DNA from: Chlamydiia bacterium
GTDB lineage: Bacteria > Chlamydiota > Chlamydiia > Chlamydiales > JACKPQ01
Direction: 5' to 3'
NCBI GenBank assembly: GCA_030433395.1
Contig: JAUILX010000060.1
Location: forward strand, 1-6,331
Length of the DNA stretch: 6,331 nucleotides
The notes under the pieces are model-generated. The model saw only the letters and a list, made by a program, of their open reading frames with translations. It had not been told where the DNA came from and made no database searches. The translations under genes and the position numbers were made by a program. Shown here one piece after another: positions 1 through 6,260 of this stretch. Each line of letters opens with the position of its first letter. The stretch's first letter is position 1.

Positions 1-618
1 AAAAAGCGCATTGATGAGCTGATGGGAAAGATCGAAAGCGGTAAGACATTTTGCTTGATCAGTGATGCAGGCACGCCTGGCATCTGCGATCCCGGGCAAG
101 CGCTCATTGATGCCTGTCACAAAAGAGGCGTTACCGTCAGCATACTTCCAGGCCCGTGCGCATTTAGTTGCGCTCTAGCCGTCTGCGGCTTTGAGCATGA
201 AAGAGCCCAATTTGGTGGGTTTTTGTCTAAAAAAGAAGGCGAGAGAAAAACGCAGCTCATTAGTGCATTAGCCTATCGCGGGGTCAGCCTCTTTTATGAA
301 ACACCTCACCAAATTGCAAAAACATTGCTAGACCTTGAAAAACTGGACGCGGAAAGACAAATTTGTCTGGTGCGAGAGCTCACAAAGAGATTTGAAGAAA
401 TTGTGCGCGGCACTGCCAAAGAGCTGCAATGCGTAAAAGCCAAAGGCGAATTTTGCCTAGTGATTTCTCAGGGCAAAAAAGAGTGGAGCTTTGAACCAAA
501 AACTTTTGTTAAAGAGCTGATGCTAAGCTTTGATCTGCCTGTAAAGGAGGCTATTAAAATTGCCGCAGACCTAGGCAGTGTATCCCGACAAGATCTTTAT
601 CGCGACTGGCACACTTGA
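1..618 (+). CDS. rsmI: 16S rRNA (cytidine-1402-2'-O)-methyltransferase RsmI, 5'-truncated by window edge
   Basis: RsmI uses S-adenosylmethionine to methylate the ribose of C1402 in the 16S rRNA decoding centre. The reading frame is open from base 1, so the ATG at 22 is probably an internal methionine and the true start lies upstream. 205 residues are visible. The tetrapyrrole-methylase-fold landmarks are SDAGTP at visible residues 21-26, DPG at 30-32, LPGPC at 49-53, a YETPH segment near residue 97 and a RELTK segment near residue 123. In E. coli RsmI the SDAGTP motif falls near residue 91, so about 70 N-terminal residues are missing here. The C-terminal part (LPVKEAIKIAADLG, then SRQDLY) matches the small helical tail domain of RsmI, so the 3' end looks intact. 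The downstream chaperonin gene begins 52 nt after the stop. The family call is firm; the exact methylation target rests on family knowledge. Confidence 0.92.
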   Translation, partial: KKRIDELMGKIESGKTFCLISDAGTPGICDPGQALIDACHKRGVTVSILPGPCAFSCALAVCGFEHERAQFGGFLSKKEGERKTQLISALAYRGVSLFYETPHQIAKTLLDLEKLDAERQICLVRELTKRFEEIVRGTAKELQCVKAKGEFCLVISQGKKEWSFEPKTFVKELMLSFDLPVKEAIKIAADLGSVSRQDLYRDWHT

Positions 619-643
619 TTCTAAGAGAGCCCTTTGGTATGGT
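615..643 (+). promoter_or_regulatory. Possible weak sigma-70-type promoter for the groEL-like gene
   Basis: TTGATT (615-620) and TATGGT (638-643) are separated by exactly 17 nt. Each box matches the consensus at 4 of 6 positions. The -35 box overlaps the last codons of rsmI. A transcript would begin near 650, leaving a leader of about 20 nt that contains the AGGAG site. No CIRCE element, the HrcA operator usual for groE operons, is visible. The match is modest and could be chance. Confidence 0.3.
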
Positions 644-658
644 GTTACTAGGTAAAAT

Positions 659-663
659 AGGAG
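659..663 (+). promoter_or_regulatory. Shine-Dalgarno site fixing the groEL-like start
   Basis: AGGAG lies 7 nt before ATG 671, an ideal spacing, but only 1 nt before the in-frame TTG at 665. It therefore supports 671 as the start and rules against the two-codon-longer TTG start. Confidence 0.8.
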
Positions 664-670
664 ATTGAAG

Positions 671-2263
671 ATGTCAGATACAAAAGAATTGATTTTTAAA
701 GAAGAGGCACGCACAAAACTCAAAGAAGGCATCGATATTCTTGCCGATGTTGCTGGTGTTACGCTCGGCCCTAAGGGTCAAAACATAGGACTGGATACAG
801 GCCGGGGAGCTCCTAAAATTACCAATGATGGCAATTCAGTTATCAAAGATATCGATGTGAGCGATCAGTATGTTAATATGGGCATCTCTATGGGTAAGGA
901 AGTTGCATCTAAAATTAAAGAAATCTCAGGCGATGGTACGACAGCTGGAATTCTACTTTTAAGAGCTATAGTTGCAGGAGGCATCAAGCACATCGTATCA
1001 GGCGCCTCCCCTATTTTAATCAAGCGCGGGATAGAGCAAGGTGTTAAATCTGTTTTAGAAACACTAGAGAAAAGCGTACACGAGGTAAAGACCGATAAAG
1101 AAATTGAAGATATTGCAACAGTTTCAGCTTCTGGTAGCCGTGATATTGGCAGACTGATCAGCGAAGCTATTAAAAAAGTTGGAAGACATGGTGTCATCAC
1201 TGTTGAAGAGGGCAAAACAACTGAAAACTATATCGATATGCGAGAAGGAATGCAATTTGATAAAGGCTATGCAAGCTCATACTTTTGCACTGACCAAGAG
1301 AAAATGCGCGTTCTATTAAGCGACGCAAGCGTTTTGATTACTGACAAGAAGATCAATAGCATTCAAGAAATTTTACCACTTCTCCAACAAACAGCTGCCG
1401 CTGGAAAAACACTGCTAATCATCGCAGATGATATCGAAGGTGATGCCCTATCAACGCTTGTTGTCAATGTGCTACGAGGTACATTAAAAGTCTGTGCTGT
1501 TAAAGCACCTGGCTTTGGTGATAAGCGTAAAGAAATGCTACAGGATTTGGCTGCACTAACAGGAGCAACTGTCGTCAGCGAAGAAACTGGCATGCATTTA
1601 AAAGATGCTACTCTCGAAGTACTCGGTCAAGTAGAAACATGCGAAATCACTAAAGAAGACACGGTTATTGTCGGCGGCCAAGGCTGTAAAGATGCTATTG
1701 ATACACGCATTAAACAAATTGATACACAGATCAAAGATGCAAGCAATGACTATGAAAAGCAAAAGCTTGCAACACGTAAGGCAAAACTCCAAGGTGGAGT
1801 CGCTGTCATTTATGTCGGCGGATCGAGTGAGCCTGAAATGAAGCAGAAAAAACAGATGTTTGAAGATAGCTTAAATTCAACACAAGCAGCCCTTGAAAAA
1901 GGAATTGTTCCTGGCGGCTGCGTAGCTCTATTGAAAGCGCGCAATGCAATTGACTCTCTCCGACTAAACGGCGATGAGAAGATCGGCGCACAAATTGTTA
2001 AAAAAGCATGTGAAGCGCCGTTTAGACAACTCGTTAGCAATGTCGGTTTCGACCCTTCAATTATACTTGATGAGGTGATGAGCAAGGGCGCAGCTTTTGG
2101 ATTTAATGTGACTACTGAGCAGGTAGAAGATCTAATGAAGGTTGGTGTCATCGATCCAGCCAAAGTGATCATGCAATCCCTTAGCATTGCCAGCTCATCT
2201 GCCGCTGTTGTACTGCTCTCGGAGGTGCTGATTGGGAAGGCTCCAGAAGAAGACAATGAGTAA
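671..2263 (+). CDS. groEL: Divergent GroEL-type (Hsp60, group I) chaperonin paralogue, no adjacent groES
   Basis: Group I chaperonins fold proteins in an ATP-driven cytoplasmic double ring, usually with GroES. This 530-residue protein aligns end to end: TLGPKGQN at 31-38, GDGTT at 87-91, apical KAPGFGDKRK at 278-287, and the heptad-like intermediate segment IDTRIKQIDTQIKD near 343-356. Retained are the aspartates matching E. coli D52, D87, D398 and D495 (here D53, D88, D399, D495) and apical substrate-binding residues (Y200, Y204, F205, and LPLL and TLVVN segments). Changed are E. coli K51 to N52, T91 to A92 and the third Gly of the GGG loop to C417. The Gly-Gly-Met tail is absent; the protein ends in acidic PEEDNE, about 18 residues shorter than E. 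coli GroEL. There is no groES or CIRCE beside it, so it is probably a secondary paralogue. Chlamydiae are known to carry several groEL copies. ATP hydrolysis is plausible but unproven, and its GroES dependence is unknown. Confidence 0.93.
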   Translation: MSDTKELIFKEEARTKLKEGIDILADVAGVTLGPKGQNIGLDTGRGAPKITNDGNSVIKDIDVSDQYVNMGISMGKEVASKIKEISGDGTTAGILLLRAIVAGGIKHIVSGASPILIKRGIEQGVKSVLETLEKSVHEVKTDKEIEDIATVSASGSRDIGRLISEAIKKVGRHGVITVEEGKTTENYIDMREGMQFDKGYASSYFCTDQEKMRVLLSDASVLITDKKINSIQEILPLLQQTAAAGKTLLIIADDIEGDALSTLVVNVLRGTLKVCAVKAPGFGDKRKEMLQDLAALTGATVVSEETGMHLKDATLEVLGQVETCEITKEDTVIVGGQGCKDAIDTRIKQIDTQIKDASNDYEKQKLATRKAKLQGGVAVIYVGGSSEPEMKQKKQMFEDSLNSTQAALEKGIVPGGCVALLKARNAIDSLRLNGDEKIGAQIVKKACEAPFRQLVSNVGFDPSIILDEVMSKGAAFGFNVTTEQVEDLMKVGVIDPAKVIMQSLSIASSSAAVVLLSEVLIGKAPEEDNE

Positions 2264-3176
2264 GCGAGCAGCTGTAGTTTGCAGCAGTGGCCTAGGAGAT
2301 GGCCTGCTCATGATGATCGCAGCCAAAAGCTTGATAGAAGCTGGCTACCACACGTGCGTTTTCAGCGATGAGCATCAAGCCCTAAAGTCTCTTTTTCCTG
2401 ACTATGAGTTTCTACCCTACCCAGGCCTAGACGCTATAAGAGAAATAGATTTTGTTATCGTTCAAAATGACAATTCTAAACGTTCATGGAGTCTTCTAAA
2501 TGCACGCCCCGATAACTGCCATTTTATATTCCCCAAATGGAATAAACGATTGAGTAAATGGACATATAACAATGACTATTTGTGCAATGACAGCAGCCCC
2601 TTAGCTCAGCATATCACAAATGCATGCTCCAAGTGGCTAAATCGAAAAACATCAAAATCAGTCATTATTAACTGGTTGGACAAAAATCAATACAGAACAA
2701 AAAAAAGACGGGTCGCCATCCATCCCACAAGCCGCAATCGCCTCAAGCAATGGTCAAAAAATCAATTTAAAACACTTGCTGGCCAATTACAAGAACAAGG
2801 CTTTTCTCCTGCCTTTATCGTCGCAGAAGATGAAAGAGCTGAATGGAAAGATATCGGGTTTGACGTTCCCCACTTGAGCGACTTGCCAAATGTGGCCAAC
2901 TATATCCATGAGTCTGGTTATTTTATTGGAAACGACTCGGGGTTAGGACATTTAGCATCCATGGTTGGCACTCCAACACTTACAATTAGCGACAACCCGA
3001 AGCAAATCAAGCGTTGGCGTCCCAGCTGGCAAACAGGCCTTGTGGTGGCCTCTCAAGTCCCAATCCCGAACTTTAAGGGCATTGGCATACGATGGCGTGA
3101 CCTTTACTGGCAGCGCTTTGTTTCACCCAATCGTGTCCTAAAAGCATTTAAAAAGCTAACAAAGGCTATGCCATGA
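2256..3176 (+). CDS. Family 9 glycosyltransferase (heptosyltransferase-like), first of a tandem pair
   Basis: GT9 enzymes transfer sugars, classically heptose from ADP-heptose, to the growing lipopolysaccharide core at the inner face of the cytoplasmic membrane. The 306-residue protein opens with a Rossmann-type strand and GLGDGLLMM (12-20), whose D15 aligns with the catalytic Asp13 of E. coli WaaC. The second domain begins near residue 152 with an IHPTSRN segment. It carries the nucleotide-sugar signature GNDSGLGHLAS (225-235). RWRPSW (253-258) and IPNFKG (269-274) are shared with the next gene. No signal peptide or membrane helix is seen. ATG 2256 is chosen because the homology starts there and its paralogue begins identically; an upstream in-frame TTG at 2232 would add eight unsupported residues. 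The start overlaps the groEL end by 8 nt (ATGAGTAA) and has only a weak purine-rich site, suggesting coupled translation. The fold is confident; donor and acceptor are unknown. Confidence 0.85.
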   Translation: MSKRAAVVCSSGLGDGLLMMIAAKSLIEAGYHTCVFSDEHQALKSLFPDYEFLPYPGLDAIREIDFVIVQNDNSKRSWSLLNARPDNCHFIFPKWNKRLSKWTYNNDYLCNDSSPLAQHITNACSKWLNRKTSKSVIINWLDKNQYRTKKRRVAIHPTSRNRLKQWSKNQFKTLAGQLQEQGFSPAFIVAEDERAEWKDIGFDVPHLSDLPNVANYIHESGYFIGNDSGLGHLASMVGTPTLTISDNPKQIKRWRPSWQTGLVVASQVPIPNFKGIGIRWRDLYWQRFVSPNRVLKAFKKLTKAMP

Positions 3177-4138
3177 AGCGCGCAGCGGTTATCTGCGCTC
3201 AAGGCATTGGTGACGGTCTGTTAATGATGATTGCCTCACACCGCCTACAAATGGAAGGCTACGTTGTAACAACCTACCATTCGAAATTACCCCAACTTCA
3301 GAGCTGGTTTGATACCCACCGTTTAGAAGCAGACTTGAGCTTAGACGAGTTAAGTGATTTTGATTTAATTGTTATCCAAAACGACAACTCAGAAAGAATA
3401 AACTCCATCATCAAAAAGTGCAAAACCCTTCCAGATGCAATTACAAGCATCTTTTTTCCAACTTATGAAAGCACAAAACATCAAGGTCTAAGTTCCTGGG
3501 ATCAAGTCTTCGATCCCAAAAAAACCATGGCCAATAATATCGCTTCATCAATTGCTAACGTCTTAAACCTAAGACAAACATCAAAAAATAATGGATTAAC
3601 ACCACCGAGTAACTACACCTTTAACAAATACCCCCATCGAATCATCATTCATCCAAGTGCAGGCTCTTCATTGCGCAGATGGCCATTAACATCTTTTATC
3701 CAGGTAGCCAAATGGTTAAGGAAAAAGGGCTTTGAACCCATTTTTGCTGTTAGCGCCGCTGAGCGACCTGGCTTTTTAGCCGTGGAAAAAGCAGGGTTTA
3801 AGCTGCCCTACCTTGCATCTTTAGCAGATTTAGCGGCCCTTCTATATGAATCAGGAGCTTTTGTTGGAAACGATTCTGGCACAGGCCATTTAGCTAGCAA
3901 TATGCATCTGCCAACGGTCGTGATCTCCGATTGCTATAAGCGGATGAAACTATGGAGACCGGGTTGGAGAAATGGGGAAGTTTTAACGCCTCCACGCTGG
4001 ATACCTAACTTCAAAGGCTCAAGAGTCAGGGAAAATCATTGGCGCTTGTTTGCACCCACGCGCTACGTTATAAAAACACTTAGGCGTCTGATTCCTTCTT
4101 GGTCGCTTCATAGTACTGAGCAACCATCTGATTCATAG
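3173..4138 (+). CDS. Family 9 glycosyltransferase (heptosyltransferase-like), second of a tandem pair
   Basis: This 321-residue protein is a clear paralogue of the preceding glycosyltransferase. Both share AAV(V/I)C, G(L/I)GDGLLMMIA, VIQNDNS, GNDSG-x-GHLAS, WRP-x-W and IPNFKG. D14 matches the WaaC catalytic aspartate. The nucleotide-sugar signature is GNDSGTGHL at 232-240, and the second domain starts at IIIHPSAGSS (157-166). The start at ATG 3173 overlaps the previous stop as ATGA, with AAAGG at 3161-3165 spaced 7 nt away. This arrangement suits reinitiation by the same ribosomes. Compared with its paralogue it carries about a dozen extra C-terminal residues, encoded within the 59-nt overlap with the convergent gene. 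It probably acts in sequence with the first enzyme on a lipopolysaccharide or other surface glycan. Its sugar specificity cannot be read from the sequence. Confidence 0.85.
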   Translation: MKRAAVICAQGIGDGLLMMIASHRLQMEGYVVTTYHSKLPQLQSWFDTHRLEADLSLDELSDFDLIVIQNDNSERINSIIKKCKTLPDAITSIFFPTYESTKHQGLSSWDQVFDPKKTMANNIASSIANVLNLRQTSKNNGLTPPSNYTFNKYPHRIIIHPSAGSSLRRWPLTSFIQVAKWLRKKGFEPIFAVSAAERPGFLAVEKAGFKLPYLASLADLAALLYESGAFVGNDSGTGHLASNMHLPTVVISDCYKRMKLWRPGWRNGEVLTPPRWIPNFKGSRVRENHWRLFAPTRYVIKTLRRLIPSWSLHSTEQPSDS

Positions 4139-4631
4139 CCTCTTCTAAATTTTTGTAACTTCCCGTTTCTTCGGCTTCCCGAATAATTGCATTTATTGAG
4201 CGCCCTTTATACTCATAATGCTCTAAAGCCGTACGTAAATTTACAAGCTCTAAAAGCCCTGGATTATCATCTGGATCAAAATTAGCATTGGTCAATGTTT
4301 CATACGTAGACCATGCATCGAAATCACTAGGATGATCCTTTTGACCTGGGAAAAGCTCAGGATTGCTAAAAAATAGGCGGTAATAAGCATGCGCAAAGCG
4401 AGGTCCCTCGCCCTTGAAATACTCATGAGGAAGCCCTTTTACAGTCGCCTTTTCTTGTGTACCGCGAAAAAAAGCTCCGATACAATTAATATCTTCTTCA
4501 AATGAGCGCTTCAGCCCAGCAATTTCTTGCTTAAAAGCCCAACGCATTTCAAAGATTTGCTCAACTGGGTGCTTTTTTTGTCCCTTATAGAGCTTAGAGG
4601 CCTCAGACTTAGGTTTTTTTCGATCCGCCAT
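4080..4631 (-). CDS. Unrecognised 183-aa charged soluble protein
   Basis: I do not recognise this family. The protein has no signal peptide, membrane segment, cysteine cluster or known catalytic motif. The first 21 residues are lysine-rich (MADRKKPKSEASKLYKGQKK). Residues 22-60 look helical and charged, and 68-95 are aromatic-rich (LPHEYFKGEGPRF, HAYYRLFFSNPELF). An acidic stretch, NFDPDDNPG, lies near 117-125, and a likely helix fills 145-178. Reality as a gene is supported by AAGGA (4639-4643) 7 nt from the ATG, a near-consensus promoter just upstream, and the lack of a better gene on the opposite strand for most of its length. Its 3' end overlaps the last 59 nt of the convergent glycosyltransferase. 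It could be a lineage-restricted cytoplasmic or secreted protein; no function is proposed. Confidence 0.78.
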   Translation of the reverse strand: MADRKKPKSEASKLYKGQKKHPVEQIFEMRWAFKQEIAGLKRSFEEDINCIGAFFRGTQEKATVKGLPHEYFKGEGPRFAHAYYRLFFSNPELFPGQKDHPSDFDAWSTYETLTNANFDPDDNPGLLELVNLRTALEHYEYKGRSINAIIREAEETGSYKNLEEAMNQMVAQYYEATKKESDA

Positions 4632-4638
4632 AACAGTA

Positions 4639-4643
4639 TCCTT
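4639..4643 (-). promoter_or_regulatory. Shine-Dalgarno site of the minus-strand gene
   Basis: On the minus strand this reads AAGGA, 7 nt before the ATG that occupies 4629-4631. The position supports that start codon. Confidence 0.7.
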
Positions 4644-4659
4644 TTTTAGTTATACCTTC

Positions 4660-4688
4660 ATAATAACAACTATCGTATAGTTTTTCAA
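4660..4688 (-). promoter_or_regulatory. Near-consensus sigma-70-type promoter of the minus-strand gene
   Basis: Reading the minus strand, TTGAAA (4688-4683) is followed by 17 nt and then TATTAT (4665-4660). Each box matches the consensus at 5 of 6 positions with optimal spacing. Transcription would begin near 4653, giving a leader of about 22 nt that includes the AAGGA site. This is the best promoter match found in the window. The region is AT-rich, so chance matches are easier, but box quality, spacing and distance to the start all agree. Confidence 0.65.
4668..4682. promoter_or_regulatory. Perfect inverted repeat in the promoter spacer, possible operator
   Basis: AACTAT (4668-4673), CGT, ATAGTT (4677-4682) form a perfect 6-bp dyad with a 3-nt centre. 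The dyad sits entirely between the -10 and -35 boxes of the minus-strand promoter, a classic position for a repressor or a MerR-type activator. No regulator gene is visible nearby, so the operator role is inferred from position and symmetry only. Confidence 0.4.
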
Positions 4689-4693
4689 ATTAT

Positions 4694-4715
4694 TTATTAA
4701 CAAATATGTTAATAA
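4694..4715. repeat. 9-bp inverted repeat just before the LysE-like gene
   Basis: TTATTAACA (4694-4702), AATA (4703-4706) and TGTTAATAA (4707-4715) are perfect complementary arms. The repeat ends 6 nt before ATG 4722. It occupies the place where a Shine-Dalgarno site would be expected and none is seen. It may be an operator, or a weak A/U-rich RNA hairpin that affects initiation. It is not a terminator: it has no GC-rich stem or T-run and lies upstream of both divergent genes. Confidence 0.45.
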
Positions 4716-4721
4716 TAGAAT

Positions 4722-5369
4722 ATGAACACATTTATTTTATTGTTTAGTAAAGGCCTGATCGCTGGCTTCTGCTATAGCATTGTTTCTGTAACAGCTGCCC
4801 TCTATTGTGCCCACTTCGTTATCAAGCGCAGCTGGATATGCGGCATGGCAGCCGGATTTGGGATCGCTTTAACCCAACTTCTATGGTCATCCATAGCTCT
4901 ATGGGCTCTAGATCTTTCTATCGATAATTTCAAATTAAACCCGATTTTAGTTGCCATTGTTGGAGCCAGCGTCCTTTATCTCTTAGCTTTTCGCTCATAC
5001 CAAATGAGCAAAGAGCCAATCACCCCACCTATAGAGATGCCTTTACAAAAACTTAAAGCTTTTGGGCAAGCTCTTGTATTGGCCTTAGCCTACCCATTGC
5101 GCATTCTCGGCTTTGGAGCCATTTTTCTTCTCTTGGGAGCTCACAACTTAGCCCCCTATTCTGCATTCCAAGGCATGGGGGCAGTGCTAGGCGTTGGTCT
5201 AGGCTCTCTTTGCTGGTGGACACTTGTAACTCTAGCTGTTTTAGGGCTGCGCGACCGCATCCCTCCCCGTTATATTCAGTTCATGCGTCGCCTAACAGCA
5301 TTTGGCATTGCAGCTTTTGCCACTGGAGGACTTATCGTCGTCCTCGTCAAATATTTCTCGATAAGTTAG
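4722..5369 (+). CDS. Six-helix membrane protein, divergent LysE/RhtB-type exporter
   Basis: LysE-type proteins export amino acids and related small molecules through the cytoplasmic membrane. This 215-residue protein is close to the family's usual 190-230 residues. Hydrophobic segments lie near residues 4-32, 39-62, 71-91, 114-139, 150-175 and 189-211, with a polar loop at 92-112. GMAAGFGIALTQLLWSSIAL (41-60) resembles the family's second helix, and the closing GLRDRIPPRYIQFMRRLTAFG stretch (175-195) resembles its C-terminal part. However, the usual SPGP-like motif of helix 1 is replaced by YSIVSVTA, and the NPK-type motif opening the second half by AYPLRI (122-127). Substrate and transport ability are therefore uncertain. 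An in-frame TAG at 4716-4718 makes ATG 4722 the first possible start; no clear ribosome site precedes it. The phosphoesterase gene follows after 9 nt. Another small membrane family remains possible. Confidence 0.7.
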   Translation: MNTFILLFSKGLIAGFCYSIVSVTAALYCAHFVIKRSWICGMAAGFGIALTQLLWSSIALWALDLSIDNFKLNPILVAIVGASVLYLLAFRSYQMSKEPITPPIEMPLQKLKAFGQALVLALAYPLRILGFGAIFLLLGAHNLAPYSAFQGMGAVLGVGLGSLCWWTLVTLAVLGLRDRIPPRYIQFMRRLTAFGIAAFATGGLIVVLVKYFSIS

Positions 5370-5378
5370 ACTAGTGAA

Positions 5379-6260
5379 ATGCGCATTGCTCATCTTTCCG
5401 ACCTGCACTTTGCAAAACCCACCTTTGGACTTGGGCAGGTTTTTTCAAAACGCTGGCTAGGAAACCTTAATACCCTCACAAGAAGAGGCAAGGCCTACTG
5501 CAACAAGCGTCCCTTTGAGCTCATCCCTTATTTAAAAGAGATTGGAACCCAGATGTGTTTACTCACTGGTGATTTCACATCCACTGGAAATGATCAGGAG
5601 TTTGCCTTAGCTAAAAACTTTACTCAGTCCCTAGATGATGCTGGCATTGAATGGTTTGCTATTCCAGGCAACCATGATTGCTACACCGCACAAAACATGC
5701 GTAAAAATACATTTTATAAAACTTTCCCCGATCAATATAAAACAAGCTCTTTTCGCTTATCTGATGCACGCGTGACCGATGGGCCGCTCTGTGATGGGTG
5801 GTGGCTTGTTGCTCTTGACACAACACTTGCAACCTCATTGATTTCCGCAGAAGGCCTTTTTCCAGATGCACTAGAAAAACTTTTGCCCACAGTCTTAGAT
5901 CATATTCCTAAAGGACAAAAAGTTCTCATGATCAACCATTTTCCTTTTTTTCAGCATGAGAGCAAAAGAAGACGCATGCAAAGAGGACCAGCTCTACAAA
6001 GCCTTCTAGAAAAAAGCCCCCAAGTACAGCTCTATCTCCATGGGCACACACACCGCCTATGTTTAGCCGATCTGCGTAACTCTCATTTACCAATTATACT
6101 AGACTCTGGAAGCGCAGCCCACCATATGCTAAGTTCATTCAATACCCTCGATCTAAAACCTGCCGCTTGCGACATTAATGTCTATCACTGGGACGACAAA
6201 GGCTGGCGCAGCATTCAAAAGGAGAGATTTACATGGCCAAATGGTACGAAAAAGGACTAA
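5379..6260 (+). CDS. Calcineurin-like metallophosphoesterase (CpdA/YaeI-like fold)
   Basis: Members of this superfamily use two metal ions to hydrolyse phosphate mono- or diesters. All canonical blocks are present in the 293-residue protein: SDLH (D8, H10), LTGD (D65), PGNHD (N98, H99), INH (H187) and GHTH (H223, H225). The family's catalytic metal centre therefore looks complete. There is no signal peptide or N-terminal membrane helix; the first motif begins seven residues in, as in soluble CpdA-type enzymes. A basic insertion (GLGQVFSKRWLGNL and onwards, about 17-45) separates the first two motifs. The start at 5379 is fixed by this motif; its ribosome site is weak, so coupling to the upstream membrane-protein gene 9 nt away is likely. 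Chlamydial LpxG, which cleaves UDP-diacylglucosamine in lipid A synthesis, belongs to this superfamily, but the missing membrane anchor argues against equating them. The substrate is unknown. Confidence 0.88.
   Translation: MRIAHLSDLHFAKPTFGLGQVFSKRWLGNLNTLTRRGKAYCNKRPFELIPYLKEIGTQMCLLTGDFTSTGNDQEFALAKNFTQSLDDAGIEWFAIPGNHDCYTAQNMRKNTFYKTFPDQYKTSSFRLSDARVTDGPLCDGWWLVALDTTLATSLISAEGLFPDALEKLLPTVLDHIPKGQKVLMINHFPFFQHESKRRRMQRGPALQSLLEKSPQVQLYLHGHTHRLCLADLRNSHLPIILDSGSAAHHMLSSFNTLDLKPAACDINVYHWDDKGWRSIQKERFTWPNGTKKD
6220..6224 (+). promoter_or_regulatory. Shine-Dalgarno site of the YkgJ-like gene
   Basis: AGGAG lies inside the 3' end of the phosphoesterase gene, 8 nt before ATG 6233. This is the strongest ribosome site in the right-hand half and sets the start of the overlapping downstream gene. 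Confidence 0.75.

Noticed and set aside
22..24. ATG as the real start of the rsmI gene
   Set aside because: The frame is open to base 1 and the SDAGTP motif would sit only 14 residues in, whereas the family has about 90 residues before it.
665..670. TTG as a start two codons earlier for the groEL-like gene
   Set aside because: AGGAG would be only 1 nt away; the ATG at 671 has the correct 7-nt spacing and gives the normal chaperonin N terminus.
619..670. CIRCE heat-shock operator upstream of the groEL-like gene
   Set aside because: No TTAGCACTC-like arm or its inverse is present in the gap.
1697..1727. Direct repeat ATTGATACAC with 21-nt period
   Set aside because: It encodes the heptad-like IDTRIKQ-IDTQIKD helix of the chaperonin intermediate region, so protein structure explains it.
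2232..2255. TTG start giving the first glycosyltransferase eight extra residues
   Set aside because: The added residues are read through groEL codons and have no counterpart in the paralogue, whose homology begins at the ATG-encoded methionine.
1810..2256. 148-codon open frame on the minus strand inside the groEL-like gene
   Set aside because: It is antisense to a firmly identified gene, its translation is Ser/Thr/Pro-rich without any family look, and it has no start-site support. The minus-strand frames at 865-1215, 1363-1593, 1598-1792 and 1806-1991 are rejected for the same reason.
5659..5871. 70-codon minus-strand frame inside the phosphoesterase gene
   Set aside because: It is fully antisense to a gene with intact catalytic motifs, and its translation resembles no protein family.
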